The position numbers were made by a program, and so were the translations under genes. From Heliopora coerulea (lineage: Eukaryota; Cnidaria; Anthozoa; Scleralcyonacea; Helioporidae), in NCBI GenBank assembly GCA_030142905.1, contig JASJOG010000020.1, positions 869,001 through 933,000 of the forward strand: a DNA stretch of 64,000 nt, written 5' to 3'. Below, in pieces: positions 12,650 through 28,277 of the stretch (its first letter is position 1; each line of letters opens with the position of its first letter). The notes under the pieces were generated by a model that was given only the letters and a program-made list of their open reading frames with translations, was not told where the DNA came from and made no database searches.

Positions 12650-14260
12650 ATAAAAGAAAAGAAACTGAAATTTCGACCAAATGCTCTTCATGTTCTTTTA
12701 CCCAAATGAAGCAATTTTGCTCGAAGCGTGTTCTCTTTTTTAAATGCGGCACTTACGAATCACTTCACGTTGTTATTTTGTACTGACATACTGCCCACGC
12801 AACCCACCTTTTATACTCTTTTTTAGTTTATTTTAGTTTTTATACTCTCTTTTAAGTTTTGATATCTGGCGATATTTTTGTGATTATTTAAATAGCCGCG
12901 ATTCAGCGCTTTACCACAGAGACGCTTGTTAAATTATTGACATTTGTGCGCGGGCGTCGGTTTGAAATTAGCCCCAAGCCACTCTACACATAACTGGCTT
13001 TTCTGAGACGGTACACGCTCCCGCCGGGGAATTTTTAATTTTTTTTAGGAAACTTAGGAATAACATTTCAAGGCAGCAATGTCCGGTGATAGATCTACGC
13101 AAGTGTTCTAGTTTCTGCGAAGAGAAGTTCTTGTTTGATTAACGCAAATTGAGTAAGTCCCCAACTAACAAAGTGACTGGTATTATTTGGCTGAAAATGT
13201 GAAATGTCTTGTGCTCCCGTACTCACTGGAATCTGAAAAGATCAAGTTTCTGATCTTCTTGAAGCTTTTCCAAGTATTCTCCTGATAAACCAGCGTGAGA
13301 GGTACACTACATAATTAGCTTTACTACCAGAGAAATTGTCACTAAATTTTTTCATTGAATAAATTTTAAATTATTCGCAGGACTAAGTAAAAGTAAATTT
13401 CAAACTAACGGTTCAAAACCAAGCGTTTTCAAAGAGTATTTTTTCCTATTCTTGAATTTCAGCTTCAGTTAGTGGACTGCAATCAAAATCTAGTTCTTCG
13501 TAACCAATGGATGGTCACCACATGTACTCATCGGTAGGTATGTACTCAAATGTTTACTGGATTTCTTGTAATTTTTTGAGAAGTAGCAGCTGCTGAATCA
13601 AAAGTTAAAAGAACCTTGCTAAGTTTAAGGACTCAGCGTCACAAGACGAGAGTAAAAAGTACTTTTAACCACTCTATAAACAAAACAACACGAGTTGATT
13701 TACCTTGGTAACACAACTAGATCGAAGAACATGTATTTTCCGGCAATTAGGGTGAAAAACACTTCAGAAGTATGTTAGTTTCTTCAATGCACTCCAAACA
13801 GACCACGTTTGATCGATTTTATGACAACTGTCCGTAAAATCTCAAGGTCCAAAGAATGCCAAACTTGTTTGCAATCCCGGTCTGTTGACGGTAGAGAGTT
13901 TTAGCGAGTTTACAATTGACGTACAACTGTCGAAGTGATATACGAAGTTATTTTTCTCGAGTCTTTAATTGATGTGATCACCGACTTGCTATTTGAATAG
14001 CAAACTTTAATGGTTACCTTCACTGCTCTAAAAAAAATCCATACTATTATTGTGAGGAGTCTTTGCCATTATTTCAGGAAGGGGCTAAGAATTTTCAAAT
14101 CAGAAAGACTCCTAAAAGAATATTTGATTCACGGTGCAAATAGTAAGACCTCCTAGAAATACATACTTTTCCATTCCATTAAGGTAAACCCCATAATTTA
14201 TCAACTGTTTAATAATGGAGCAACGTTCGATGTTTCGATTTAGTAAACGATATGGTTGCC
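12650..14260. other. Intergenic, no gene seen
   Basis: No supported exon, RNA gene or clear mobile element was found in this AT-rich stretch. Confidence 0.4.
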
Positions 14261-14269
14261 AAGCGTCGT

Positions 14270-14645
14270 TATGGTCCTCCATCGGTGAGAAAATTTTTTA
14301 ATAACGTTATCAGCATAGCATTGCTTCTTGTTTCGTGCAGCAGGGATTTATGTTATTCGTGGAGGGAACATCTGTTGAAGCACACGAGCTAAACATCTTC
14401 GTTGCAAGGGCAGGGGAGACCAGAAGGAAACTGAGGGCTTAACACACCATCCGGGAAAACCAAATAATTCTTCGGCAAAAACCAGAGGAAAAGATCTCAA
14501 GACCTTAGTCAAATCTATTGCTAAGATGCTCCAGATGGCTACCAATTGTGGGACTCCGGGGAGGACTGATAGTTAACTGATGGAGTTACCATGAGTAAAC
14601 AAAGATTATTATTATCATTATTATTATCATTATTATGAAAATATT
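14270..14645 (+). mobile_element. Possible retroelement 3' end with ATT tail
   Basis: A GC-richer block with a short plus-strand reading frame (ending ...MLQMATNCGTPGRTDS at a stop near 14574) is followed by a 3' segment that runs into (ATT/ATC)n repeats at 14605-14637. The change in base composition and the trinucleotide tail are typical of a retroposed 3' end. I do not recognise the protein fragment, so the call is tentative. Confidence 0.3.
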
Positions 14646-14649
14646 CGAA

Positions 14650-16880
14650 CATTTCCACAGCTCCCTAATTCAGCCCTCCGTCAGTAGACATGAGCCCTGC
14701 GTCAGATGGTTTCAGTTAGTTTCTTATCTTCTTCTTTTTGGCTGTACAAAGCCTTCAAATTTTTGCCTATCACAAAGAGCATTTTAACATTGATCCATTG
14801 CCACACGCTTAACTTCAATCCACTGTTTATGAGTAAAAAAACTACTTTAGAGGCACCTAAACTTTCGAGTGCTTGACAAGATGGATTTGGATTCTCCATA
14901 ACAACATCATATAATTTTTAATCTTTCATACAGATGCTGCTACTTACGTTGATGATTCATCTTCGTTACTGTCCAATTTGTATTTTTATAATCCCTATAT
15001 TTCAAACGCCCTGAGCATTACAAGTGAAATGGGACGGAGATTAACGTGCGGGTTAGAACAATTTAATCAGTGATGAATCCATGAATTATATGAGAATTAT
15101 AAGCGTGAATTATATGAGATGGGAAGTAATTATTTTACATATATGGTGGAAAAGCACGAATGTGTTTCAAGTATGATGCAGTTAAGAATTCCGGGATCTT
15201 TGATGTCCCAAACAGTATGTATATTATTGCTTGTAATTTAAACATTTAAGATACGGGGTTTAAAAACAAAGAAGCTCAAGAACATTCTGTGCAACAAAGA
15301 GGCTTAACTTAACGATAAATTTCGGACTCTGGGAAATTTAAACAAGCGACGAATCGATGTCATTACCACACCTTTTGTGAGTGTTCCGATATTTAGAAGA
15401 CAGAATGAACCCATATCCCACGCTTCATTTCAGAGTTAGCAATTCCCAAGATTTTGTTTACTAACTTCTGAAGATCCTAACGTTCTTAGCAACAGCGGAG
15501 ATCGAGGCAACAGTATGCATAAACTTTTTCTTTGTATGGTATATTGGTTGCGTGTAACTTAGACAAAGAATGGACAACAAAGGTAGGACTGACAATAACT
15601 TTAATTTGTGCTGCAAATGATGCCCCTAAAATGACAGTAACTTCCAATGTTAATAATAAACTCAGGAATAAAATATAAATTATAGAAGGTCATTTACCAT
15701 TTTCTACGCCGATCAACCAACTGAAAAGCGAAGGAACATAAAGAGGAACCAAAGGATATTATTACTAATGCGCAAAGGTTAAAATAAAGATAAACAAAAC
15801 CCCAAGGGAATAGAGGATTCTAGCCAATATCTTTATCTGCCCACGCTAGATAAAAATATAAACTTCTAAAGGAGTAGATAAATGATGTGAACTAAAAGCC
15901 ATGGGAATAAAGGATGCAAGCCAAGGTTTTCATCAATTGGATGGCTACAGTTGCTACTTCAAGTCTTTTCGGTTCTGACAGTGCTTCTATTATTTTACTG
16001 CGGCCAACGCCAGATGATTTTTCTCACGAAACGGGAAACCTCTGAACGGGAGGGTTAATATCAATCAAGGGCGAACCTTATGAGGGTTGGTATGGGGTTT
16101 AAGAAAACAGGAAGATTAGCCACGAATTCAGCGATTTTTTTGTCAAAATGGCTTCAGTTCTAATTGGGAGAGTGTCACCCCGAGACATTTCATCCTTGAT
16201 GATAGAAATAACTGAAAAGTTTAATAGATTGTTTTTTTATTTTAAAAAAAAATCAAAACGAGGAGTAGAGGTCACAAGGATTATAGTCACTCAAGTTTAA
16301 TGTCGAGTGTTCATGTGGAGGGGGAAATGACACACCTGCACTTCATCCAAGTGGGGAAATGACAGAGAAAAGGTCGCGAAACACTGGTACATTGGAAGTG
16401 ATCTGGTTTGATTTGTTCATATATCGAGAACGACATCGAGTTCGTAGTGAAAAAGTCCCTCTGTTCAATCCATTTCCTTCATCAGTATTACCATCTGCTA
16501 TCATGGTCTTTGATCTCATTTTTATGCTTCCCAACAGATTTCAGTTGGGTGTTATATAGAGGACTTTCGTTTGGTGGCATTAGACCTTTGTCTCTGGCTG
16601 TCTCCTGCGCAGTTAGAGTAGAGATGTGGTGGTACCTTTCTACCCCATCCAAGTAACTGAAAATTCGATTCACGGTCGTTATTTATCCCGTTTGTCTCAC
16701 GGTGATTGTAAAATATCTGATGTGTTTTGGTACATCAATATCAAAACCATTCAAGAAAAATATATACTAACAAGTGGATTTTTAGAGAAGTATTTATTAA
16801 AACGAGCCAATTCCCAATACAGGCAGATAAAGAATCCGACGTAGTTTGACGCTACTCTAGCTTAAAAAGTATTGAATGTA
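14650..16880. other. Intergenic, no gene seen
   Basis: AT-rich sequence. Short reading frames at 16340-16670 overlap on both strands and show no conserved domain or splice context, so I treat them as chance. Confidence 0.4.
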
Positions 16881-16884
16881 ACTA

Positions 16885-17060
16885 ACAGTGTTCAAGTCAA
16901 GTCCACCTAATTAGAGTCCAAGTCTGAGTCCGAGTCCAGTCAATTAGATTCCGAGTCCAAGTCAGAGTCTGTAAATATTAGTTTGAGTCAGCCTCTCACG
17001 AGTCCAAGTCCTTAACATTTCGAGTTCAAGTCCGAGTCGACGTCCGGACTCCAGTACTAC
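16885..17060. repeat. GAGTCC/AAGTCC degenerate tandem repeat
   Basis: Loose tandem repetition of GAGTCCAAGTC-like hexamers and pentamers (GAGTCC, AAGTCC, GAGTCT) across about 175 bases. It borders the Penelope-like remnant that follows and shares its core word with the island at 10900-11180. Confidence 0.6.
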
Positions 17061-17159
17061 AACACTGGTAACTTAAAAAGTTTCGATTCATGAGCAGACC
17101 TTTTGACACTGTGGTCTAGTGTCTTCATCAGAGGTAATCGTGGTCGAGATGAGATCACA

Positions 17160-17545
17160 ATTTTACTACCGCAGTAGAACAACTCATGACGTTTTCCCTT
17201 AACATGATGCAAAGAAGCATCTTGCAGAACACACCCCAAATCCCATAATATTGCGCGGAAACGTTCGAAAATTACTACCGCCAATCCCACGGGACTACCA
17301 GGGACGTCTGGAGGCATGGTTTCTCAGCAACGCCCACGGCTCATTGAATCGTGATGATGATGGTCTATTGGTAGGAACCTATTTGCATCTCGTTCATCGT
17401 TACCTTCATCAGTGGTTCTGTTAGCAACAAGAAGATTGAAATCTCATCCTCACAACGATCACCTCTGATGAGGAAACTAGATGGGAGGGTTGAAACGTTG
17501 GGTCATGGTAACTTTTTAGTTACCTTCAACTTTCAAAAAATCGAA
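17160..17545 (+). mobile_element. Penelope-like retroelement remnant (C-terminal part)
   Basis: One plus-strand frame across about 17190-17390 reads KKHLAEHTPNP, then RDYQGRLEAWF, then GSLNRDDDGLL. This order (an A-E-H block, a R-x-x-x-E-x-W block, then L-N-R-x-x-G-L-L) resembles the C-terminal GIY-YIG region of Penelope-like elements. It is followed at 17463-17505 by CTGATGAGG...GGTTGAAACGTTGG, a phrase often found after such ORFs. The start is lost and the frame is broken. This is family resemblance judged by eye. Confidence 0.45.
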
Positions 17546-17549
17546 TATG

Positions 17550-18290
17550 CTCATGAGTGGGCTGCACACGACAAAATACGTAAATCCGGATATAGAGCAA
17601 TGGGAAGTTTTTCTCAGAAATTAGCTGGTAACAGGAGAAATTTTTCAATAATTTTACAGTTAGTAAACCAGTAAAAACACACACGACATGCAAGATGGTA
17701 GAGACTGGGTAGGTAACCTGCCACCCAAGGACTTCATTGATACTGTTAGTTTCGCACCACTACTATTAATATATCAAGATCACTCAAGACAAATATACAT
17801 CTCGAGTACCTTTTCCCATTGATACTACCAAGACTACCTTAAAGAAGCAGTCAAGAATTGATCTCAGGAGCTTTGAAAGTAACACAGTTCATGCAAGTAC
17901 ATAAAAATACACGGATTGGATATTACTATCGGTAATTAGACTTTTCAAGGTAACCATAGTTTAACAGTTTAACAATTATTTACCATACAAACACAATAAA
18001 ATCACAAAATCAGGATCAAAAGCATCTGTAGCATAAATAATGAAGCACCAAAGGTAAGCGAAACACAAACAAAAGGGGAAACAAATTCATTTATGTAAGT
18101 GTTTCCTGGAAGGACAATGTTTGGGCCGTAAGTAACATGTATAGTGGCTCAATCCCTTCTTACGACCGTTCAGAACCTCGGTTACTGGACCGTGTTGAAA
18201 TATGAGTTTTATCTTCGAGCAATGAAGTCGTTTCCTTGAAAAAAAAGGCTATATTAGGACTCAGCATTGACGGTTCCGGTTCGTTACTTC
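17550..18290. other. Intergenic, no gene seen
   Basis: No supported gene. The stretch lies downstream of collagen-like gene 2. Confidence 0.4.
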
Positions 18291-18295
18291 ATGTT

Positions 18296-18402
18296 TAACT
18301 CTTTCAATACGGCAGCTCTTCCCTTGGCGAGTAAAATTGTCTACAGTCAGCCAGAATATAATGATAGAAGTCTTATGCCGCTGGGAAAGAGTTAATTGAG
18401 AT
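18296..18402. repeat. Short interspersed repeat, GAGTAAAATTGTCT family, copy 1
   Basis: Shares the core GAGTAAAATTGTCT...AGCCAGA with copies near 22110, 29340, 51545 and 54308. The ends are near-complementary (TTTAACTCTTTC... and ...GAAAGAGTTAA), which suggests a small inverted-terminal-repeat element of about 105 bp. Confidence 0.5.
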
Positions 18403-18577
18403 GGTTGATTGAGTTGGAAAAAGAAATAATGTCGACTGAAAAACAATATTCGAGAAACAGGCTGCCTGCGACCTACACGTAATATATTTCAAAACAGAAA
18501 ATATATTCCTGTTATCTCTTCACCTGAAAACGATCAATACACATGGACATGTTTTTAAGCAATAATATTCTGAATAC

Positions 18578-18583
18578 TTTATT
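18578..18583 (-). terminator. Polyadenylation signal of collagen-like gene 2
   Basis: AATAAA on the minus strand, about 60 bases beyond the stop codon at 18644-18646. It is the first canonical signal downstream of the gene. Confidence 0.6.
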
Positions 18584-18643
18584 TGTAATTTGCTCTAGAT
18601 TATATCACTAAAGATGAACAAATGAGAGCTTCGATCCATTGCA

Positions 18644-22378
<3,735 letters not shown>

Positions 22379-22439
22379 CTTCTTTGCCCTTTACAAGCCA
22401 GTGTGCGTGAATCTGTGGCTGTTTTGGCGTTTCTGGCCG

Positions 22440-22449
22440 TTTTATTTAT
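22440..22449 (-). promoter_or_regulatory. TATA-like element of collagen-like gene 2
   Basis: CATAAATAAA on the minus strand lies about 65 bases upstream of the start codon at 22378, at the same relative place as the TATA boxes of the two paralogs. It is less canonical than those. Confidence 0.4.
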
Positions 22450-22499
22450 GCTAGGCCCAATCGGAAGTTCCTGCAATATATCTTATTTCCAATGGTACT

Positions 22500-25400
22500 A
22501 CTCGGAAAATACTAGACGTAGGAAGTATTAATGACAATACATTGATTCAATTCTAGATAATGGTTATAGACCATTAAAATATAGACCATTAAAATAGACC
22601 ATTAAAAATTTTATATCAAGTTTTGCTCTACACATTGATAAGATAACCTAAAGCAAGAAAAGAAAAGTTTAATAATTATACATCTTTCCATTAACTAATA
22701 AAAATAAACTTTCTCAAATAGTTTCGAGACGTAGACGACACTAATACGCTGCTCAAACAACTGGCTATGTTTTTTACGAATAACAAATTAATTATATTTG
22801 ATAAGGAGGTAAATAATTCGATAAAAAGTTGATTTAGTCATGTAGTTAAGGCTTTTTAACACCCTTTTTTGAGGAGGACTACAAAAAAACTTGACTGAAT
22901 TAGAGATCGGTGTCAGGTAGTACTTAACATTATTCTACATGGAAAATAACTAGTTTTGAACTCCTTTGGTTTGTCTGGGACAAAATAATCAATAGCTAAA
23001 AAGGAACAAAGATTTCTGAACTCAGAGTGTTCAACATAACTTTTTTCAATAATACAGATGTCTAATTCTCCGGTGTTTAACCTTTTTTTCGAAATGCGTG
23101 AGACAGAGTTTAATTGCGCTGGAACAGTTCCCGTGTAGGATCGTTTGTAGCACATAAAGACAAGCCTGTTATAATGAAGGACTTTAAAGACCTTTAATAA
23201 ATTTTGAAACAAATATAAAAACAAAACGACTTTCATGTCTACCATCAAATATATCCAAGGAAGTGGAGTAAACATTTGGAATAGATTTATTCACAAATAC
23301 TGTTTCGTCATAAGTTTAATTTCGTCATGTTTATAACTAGCATGTATTGTTTATCACTCGCATGAATTGTTGCATGTACTCAATTCAATTTGTTTTTCGA
23401 GTGATTGTTGAGTGAAAAACCTGTTGCATTCAAAGTTTAATTAGATACCATAAACTAACTTACGATAATTTCTGTATAACTGATTGTGATACGAATTATA
23501 GATATCCAATATAGATGCTCAATCTATGACAACAAATAGTGCAAAATCAGACGCAACCATGGTTTTGATGATCATACATGAATTTTTCGGATATATTATT
23601 TTTAACATTTCCTCCCATTTTGAAGAACTCCGAATAGAGAACAGTCTTCAAAAATACTTTTGATTATGTAGCAGAATTTTTATAGATACACAATAACACA
23701 AAGGTTCGTTGAAAAGATAGTTTCGCCCCTCAACTAAAGATACTTTCTCACGTTTTATCATTTGAAAAATCGTTGGGAAACAATTTTTAATATCCTGGCA
23801 CTATTTCAAAATCCTCGTAACTATATCTTTCATGCGATTTTCTGGTAGTTGATAACATTTTTCTTTTTAACTTTACTTTTTTAATTCTTGGAGGTTTTTT
23901 GTTCAAGAACTTTGAATGTTACGTAAAAATTAACGTATCCAAGTATCTGTTCCTGCAGATATTGAGCTCGTAGGTAGTGAATGGTTATTTCGTGTGCCAG
24001 GTAGGACTGACTGACCGGACTCACACTGTCATGTTAATACCTTTAAGGCCGTTAAAAATAATTCAAATTAACATTGGGCTGTTTATACTGCAAAAGTATA
24101 CCAAATCTGCTTTGCAATTTCATTTATTTTGTATGGTAAGTTGTTGACCAAACCATTCGGACCGTCTCACGCACACACTCCTCAAGGACAAATTGATTAC
24201 TGTTGTATCCCTTGACAACCTTCCGTCTCTTTTAAACCGTTTACGATTATGTAACTACAGCCTGCCGACAAGAAGAAGATGGAGAGGAACTTCTTGCACC
24301 TTTATTCCGACTTATTTCATACAAAATACTTTCTTGTATAAATATTACTGTTTCAGAGGGTTTTCATTTTCGTGATTCGTAAAAAGCTGGCCCAGTAGGA
24401 AAAGAATGGTCTGAGGTGTTGTTCACTTAGAACTTCCTAGGGGAAAAGAGCTACGATGCTTACCTCATGGTATTCGCGTGGGATAAAAATATCGAGGGTA
24501 GTTGACCAGAGGGTGCGGGGTACATCCTATGAGTGGAAAAAATGATTTTAGAATCTGGTTCCTCACGACAGGTAATCAGGTAGGAAAAACAGGGAAAGTA
24601 TTTGGAATTAGTGTTACGAAAGACAGGTTCTCGTATTATTGAAGAATTAAGGAGTTTTTTGGTACAAATAAGTGTCAGAATTACCGTGCTAATATATGGC
24701 GAAATGAGAGAAGTAATCATCTTTATAAAGAAGCCACTAGGTCATGCCCTTTGGTCACATATAAACATCTTTGGTTTACCTTTTGGAAACATCCAGATCA
24801 CGATAACAATTAAGATAAAAGCAGGAAGGAAGACAATAATTATTACTTTATACTTCTAACTTATGCCCTGCACGCACATCATATTCAAAGCACAGACATA
24901 TTAAATATTTTAAGACGAATATATGATTGATTTATAAAAATTTGAGATGTCTTTGTAAATGTAAGTACCAAATAACAACCGAAAGCTGAAAAATAAAATT
25001 GCTAAACAGAAATTAACGAGACAGATTCTTCGTGCGAAAGCCCTTGCATGCTTCCACATCACGTTTTTATTTGAACCCCCACAGTCAATTTTGGGTTGGG
25101 TAGTATACTTTAGGTGCTAGAAGGAAGTTAAAGAAAGCTGCAACGCCAACGCCAGCAAATGAGTACTTTAACTTTTACGACAGTGAAACAAACCACGCAA
25201 GCCAAAAATCAGGATGTTCTTTGTCTTTCTACAAAACGCTTGCAAGCAATTTTAGTTGCTTTATTAACGTCTTTCATCCAATAGCTTAATGCTCTTCATG
25301 TCTTAAGTGTTGACATCGTTGTGAAAACTCAGAAATACCGAAAGGTATTACTCATATGAAGCAAGGACGACGTGAAAATACTCCAGGGAACACAAGTAAT

Positions 25401-26780
25401 TCATTTCTTTTCTTTTCATGGAAAAATCTTATCTTCCTCGTATTTTCTCAAACGCTAATCACATTTACTTTGAATTTTGCTCAGATGATGGCCGGAGGCA
25501 AGAACTTAAAACCTCTTAATAAATAATTTTCTTGATGAGTTCATCTATCCACACGAGTAGATTCAGAGGGGCCAGAGTAATTTTGGCTTCCAAACCTTAG
25601 AAGTATGAGATGATAACGCTAAAAGCGAGGAAGTGGGAGCAGTTCCATCGTTTTGACACCCAACATCGAGTCAGGATTCGCCCTATTGTATGCACAAACT
25701 ATAAGTCGTTATAACTATATTATTGCCACGTGAAGCCTGAAAGAATTAAAAATATTGACTTTACCTTAGCGTTAAATTGGCATAATTTCAGTACTTGTTG
25801 CACTAATGGTTGAATGAAAATACTGTGGGCAAATAAATAATTATCATCATTATCACCATCGCCAAGGTAGTTCATAATCAGTTTCCGTAAGAAGTATTCG
25901 TTTGTTCGTAAAACCAAAGTGGAAACTGTAAATCAACTTGTTTTTGTCTTATGAAATTTGTTTTATATATCACAATGTTATTTGGAACTATTTTCACATT
26001 TTGTAAGCGAATTAAACGTCCTTTGAATTGAAAATGAAAATACAAGGCCATAAAAATCTTTGCAAGAAAAGTCTAGTTCTTCAATCTTGATCTATTTTCT
26101 TAATGACCTGAGAAGTCTTGTGATTGAAATCATTGCCCGGTAAATAATTTTGAAGATCATAATCATTGAATGTAGATCACGGGAATCTTATAAATATACT
26201 AAAATGTTTTAAGAACTAAGGTTTCGTAGCGTTAAAGCCGCAGATTTCAAGTAGATTCGCACTGTAACAAAAATTAGAGAGAAAGTGTTTTGGAGTCAAC
26301 GAATGATTAAGGAAAACGTGAAAGTCGATAAGGCCGGCGAAAGTGCTCAAAAAAGGTGTCTGAAACAGGTTTAACAAACTAGGATAACGTTAAAGGAAAT
26401 AATCTAATGTCAAGCTGTTAAAATGAAGGTTTATTTTAGCGATGGGTAAACTTTCAACGAGGAGAAAATGAATTTGTGCGTGACGAAGGCGATGGAAATA
26501 TTTGTTCAAAGAAAAACCTTTAAAAGAGTGTGGCTTCCCAGAAGCAGGACTCATGTCCCCGGCGGGAAAATCATCTAATGTGAGCCCGATTAACAACGTG
26601 TTTACCTGTCTCATTACACCGTTGATTTTCCCGTGATTAAGGAGGAAATGTCGTTCGGAATACTCGCCATATTGAAGACAAACTAGTTTTCAATTTACAT
26701 CAGACGACAAAAACAGGACGCGTTTTTTAGAGTTACTGGTTTACAAGAGCAATAAAGTCAATCAACAAATGTCAGTCGCA
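22500..26780. other. Intergenic between divergent collagen genes 2 and 3
   Basis: Contains no supported exon. A minus-strand frame at 22913-23275 is the longest and has weak resemblance to a decayed reverse transcriptase, which I do not consider established. Confidence 0.4.
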
Positions 26781-26789
26781 ATATTCGCG

Positions 26790-27005
26790 TGGTGAGTAAG
26801 TGAGTAAGTAACAACTTTATTTTAAGAGGGTAAAACAAAACAGTTTACATTGATGAACCAGTGACCCTCTCTCTAAAAACAAATACAAAATTTATAAAAT
26901 ACGCCTCGAATATTTTACAAAGTTAAAAATTAAAGTAGAAATTTAATAGGATAAAATATGTAAGTTAAATATAATTACATAGACAACATTAAATATGTAA
27001 CATTT
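26790..27005 (-). mobile_element. LINE-like 3' tail
   Basis: Read on the minus strand, an AT-rich 3'-UTR-like segment ends in AAAATAAAGTTGTTACTTACTCACTTACTCAC. The AATAAA followed by short TTAC/TCAC repeats at 26793-26822 is a typical end for LINEs of the kind seen at 8890 and 12165. No coding part is recognisable. Confidence 0.4.
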
Positions 27006-27009
27006 TGCT

Positions 27010-28180
27010 AAGCTAAAAGGTATATTACAAGGGTGTTTCACCGTCACCCGAAATTCCGTCTGGTGAAATGAGTTCGATGAATCACGAAAGGCGCAAATCA
27101 AATTCTAGGTAACTAAAATGTCAGAAATCGTCAGTGTGCAGTATGAGGCCAAACTACTCAGTACAATTGTCGCGTACGAATGGTTTTCTTGAATTATGGG
27201 ATTGACCTGTAGGAGTCTTCGGGACGTATAACAACATTGCTCGCGCACGGAGAGGAATGGTAACGGACAATCGTATCGCGTGTACGGCTTCCGGAGGAGT
27301 AGGTCAGTTCTTCCACATGTAGTAAACGAGTACACCACACGTGCTACGGTATTAGCTAATGCTGAAAACCTTTCCCTGGAAAAAATCTGAGCCGCGACAA
27401 AATCAGCTTTAATCAAATTACAATTCAACTTACGATTCCGGCTAAGAAACTGTAAGGCAATACTTGCGATTTTCTTCTTTGACCGAAATCATGACAGTTC
27501 ACCAAAATTTGACTTGCTAAACCTTGCCTGGGCATTCTCGTTTGTATAGATCTTCATATTAAACAGATTGAAGATATTGTAAGAGATATAAGCATTTATG
27601 TAAATGTGGAAGACAGCAAATTATGACTGAACATAATTATAGTTATATTAGCACCTTCTAACCAATTGAATCGATTCATCTAGATACTTATCATGAGTGA
27701 AAATGAATCACATGAAATCATTGAATCCAATATAAAAATTCAATGAAGAAGTCTTAATGAATGTCTGGGTTGTTTCCAGTGATATATATTTTTCTTGGGA
27801 ATCACTCAAACCATGCACAATAACATCTAAACCAAGTCTAGTTTAGGCCAAATTGCATCCTAAATATTGCAGGCTTATAGGTAATAAACAATTTACGAGT
27901 GTTTCCCCAGAAAATAAGGGAAAAAAACGTTTGGCACCTTTCATTCAGCTCCAACATGGTACATAGTAACCGAAGGTGTAACCACGGACACAATGCTTTT
28001 CACAAATTGTACCTTTTCTCACAAAACAATCCTCTCAGTGTTAACTCCAGAAAATTAGTCCCTCATCACCACATTCTCACTCTCTTCACCCGCCTAATGC
28101 AATATCTTTTCAATGAAAATGATTTGTTTCCAAGAGAAGTCGGTACAAATGTAACTATGTTTCATTTTCTCGTGTTTGCT
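27010..28180. other. Intergenic, upstream of collagen-like gene 3
   Basis: No exon is supported. The reading frame at 27899-28207 runs into the promoter of collagen-like gene 3 and has no domain. Confidence 0.4.
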
Positions 28181-28186
28181 GTACAC

Positions 28187-28194
28187 TATAAAAG
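28187..28194 (+). promoter_or_regulatory. TATA box of collagen-like gene 3
   Basis: TATAAAAG, identical in sequence to the element of gene 1, 91 bases upstream of the start codon at 28278. Transcription probably begins near 28220. Confidence 0.6.
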
Positions 28195-28277
28195 TTGCAC
28201 AAAGTAGTTCCACCTTTACAGTCGTTTCTGAGCTAAACGTGTTAAGGTAAACCTGAAAGGCACCTCTGCAAAAGAAA

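Noticed and set aside
22913..23275. 120-aa minus-strand frame as a LINE reverse transcriptase fragment
   Set aside because: It has a faint TPLPWI...VFKVLH resemblance at the start, but lacks the downstream G-x-x-L-W-N motif. Not strong enough to annotate.
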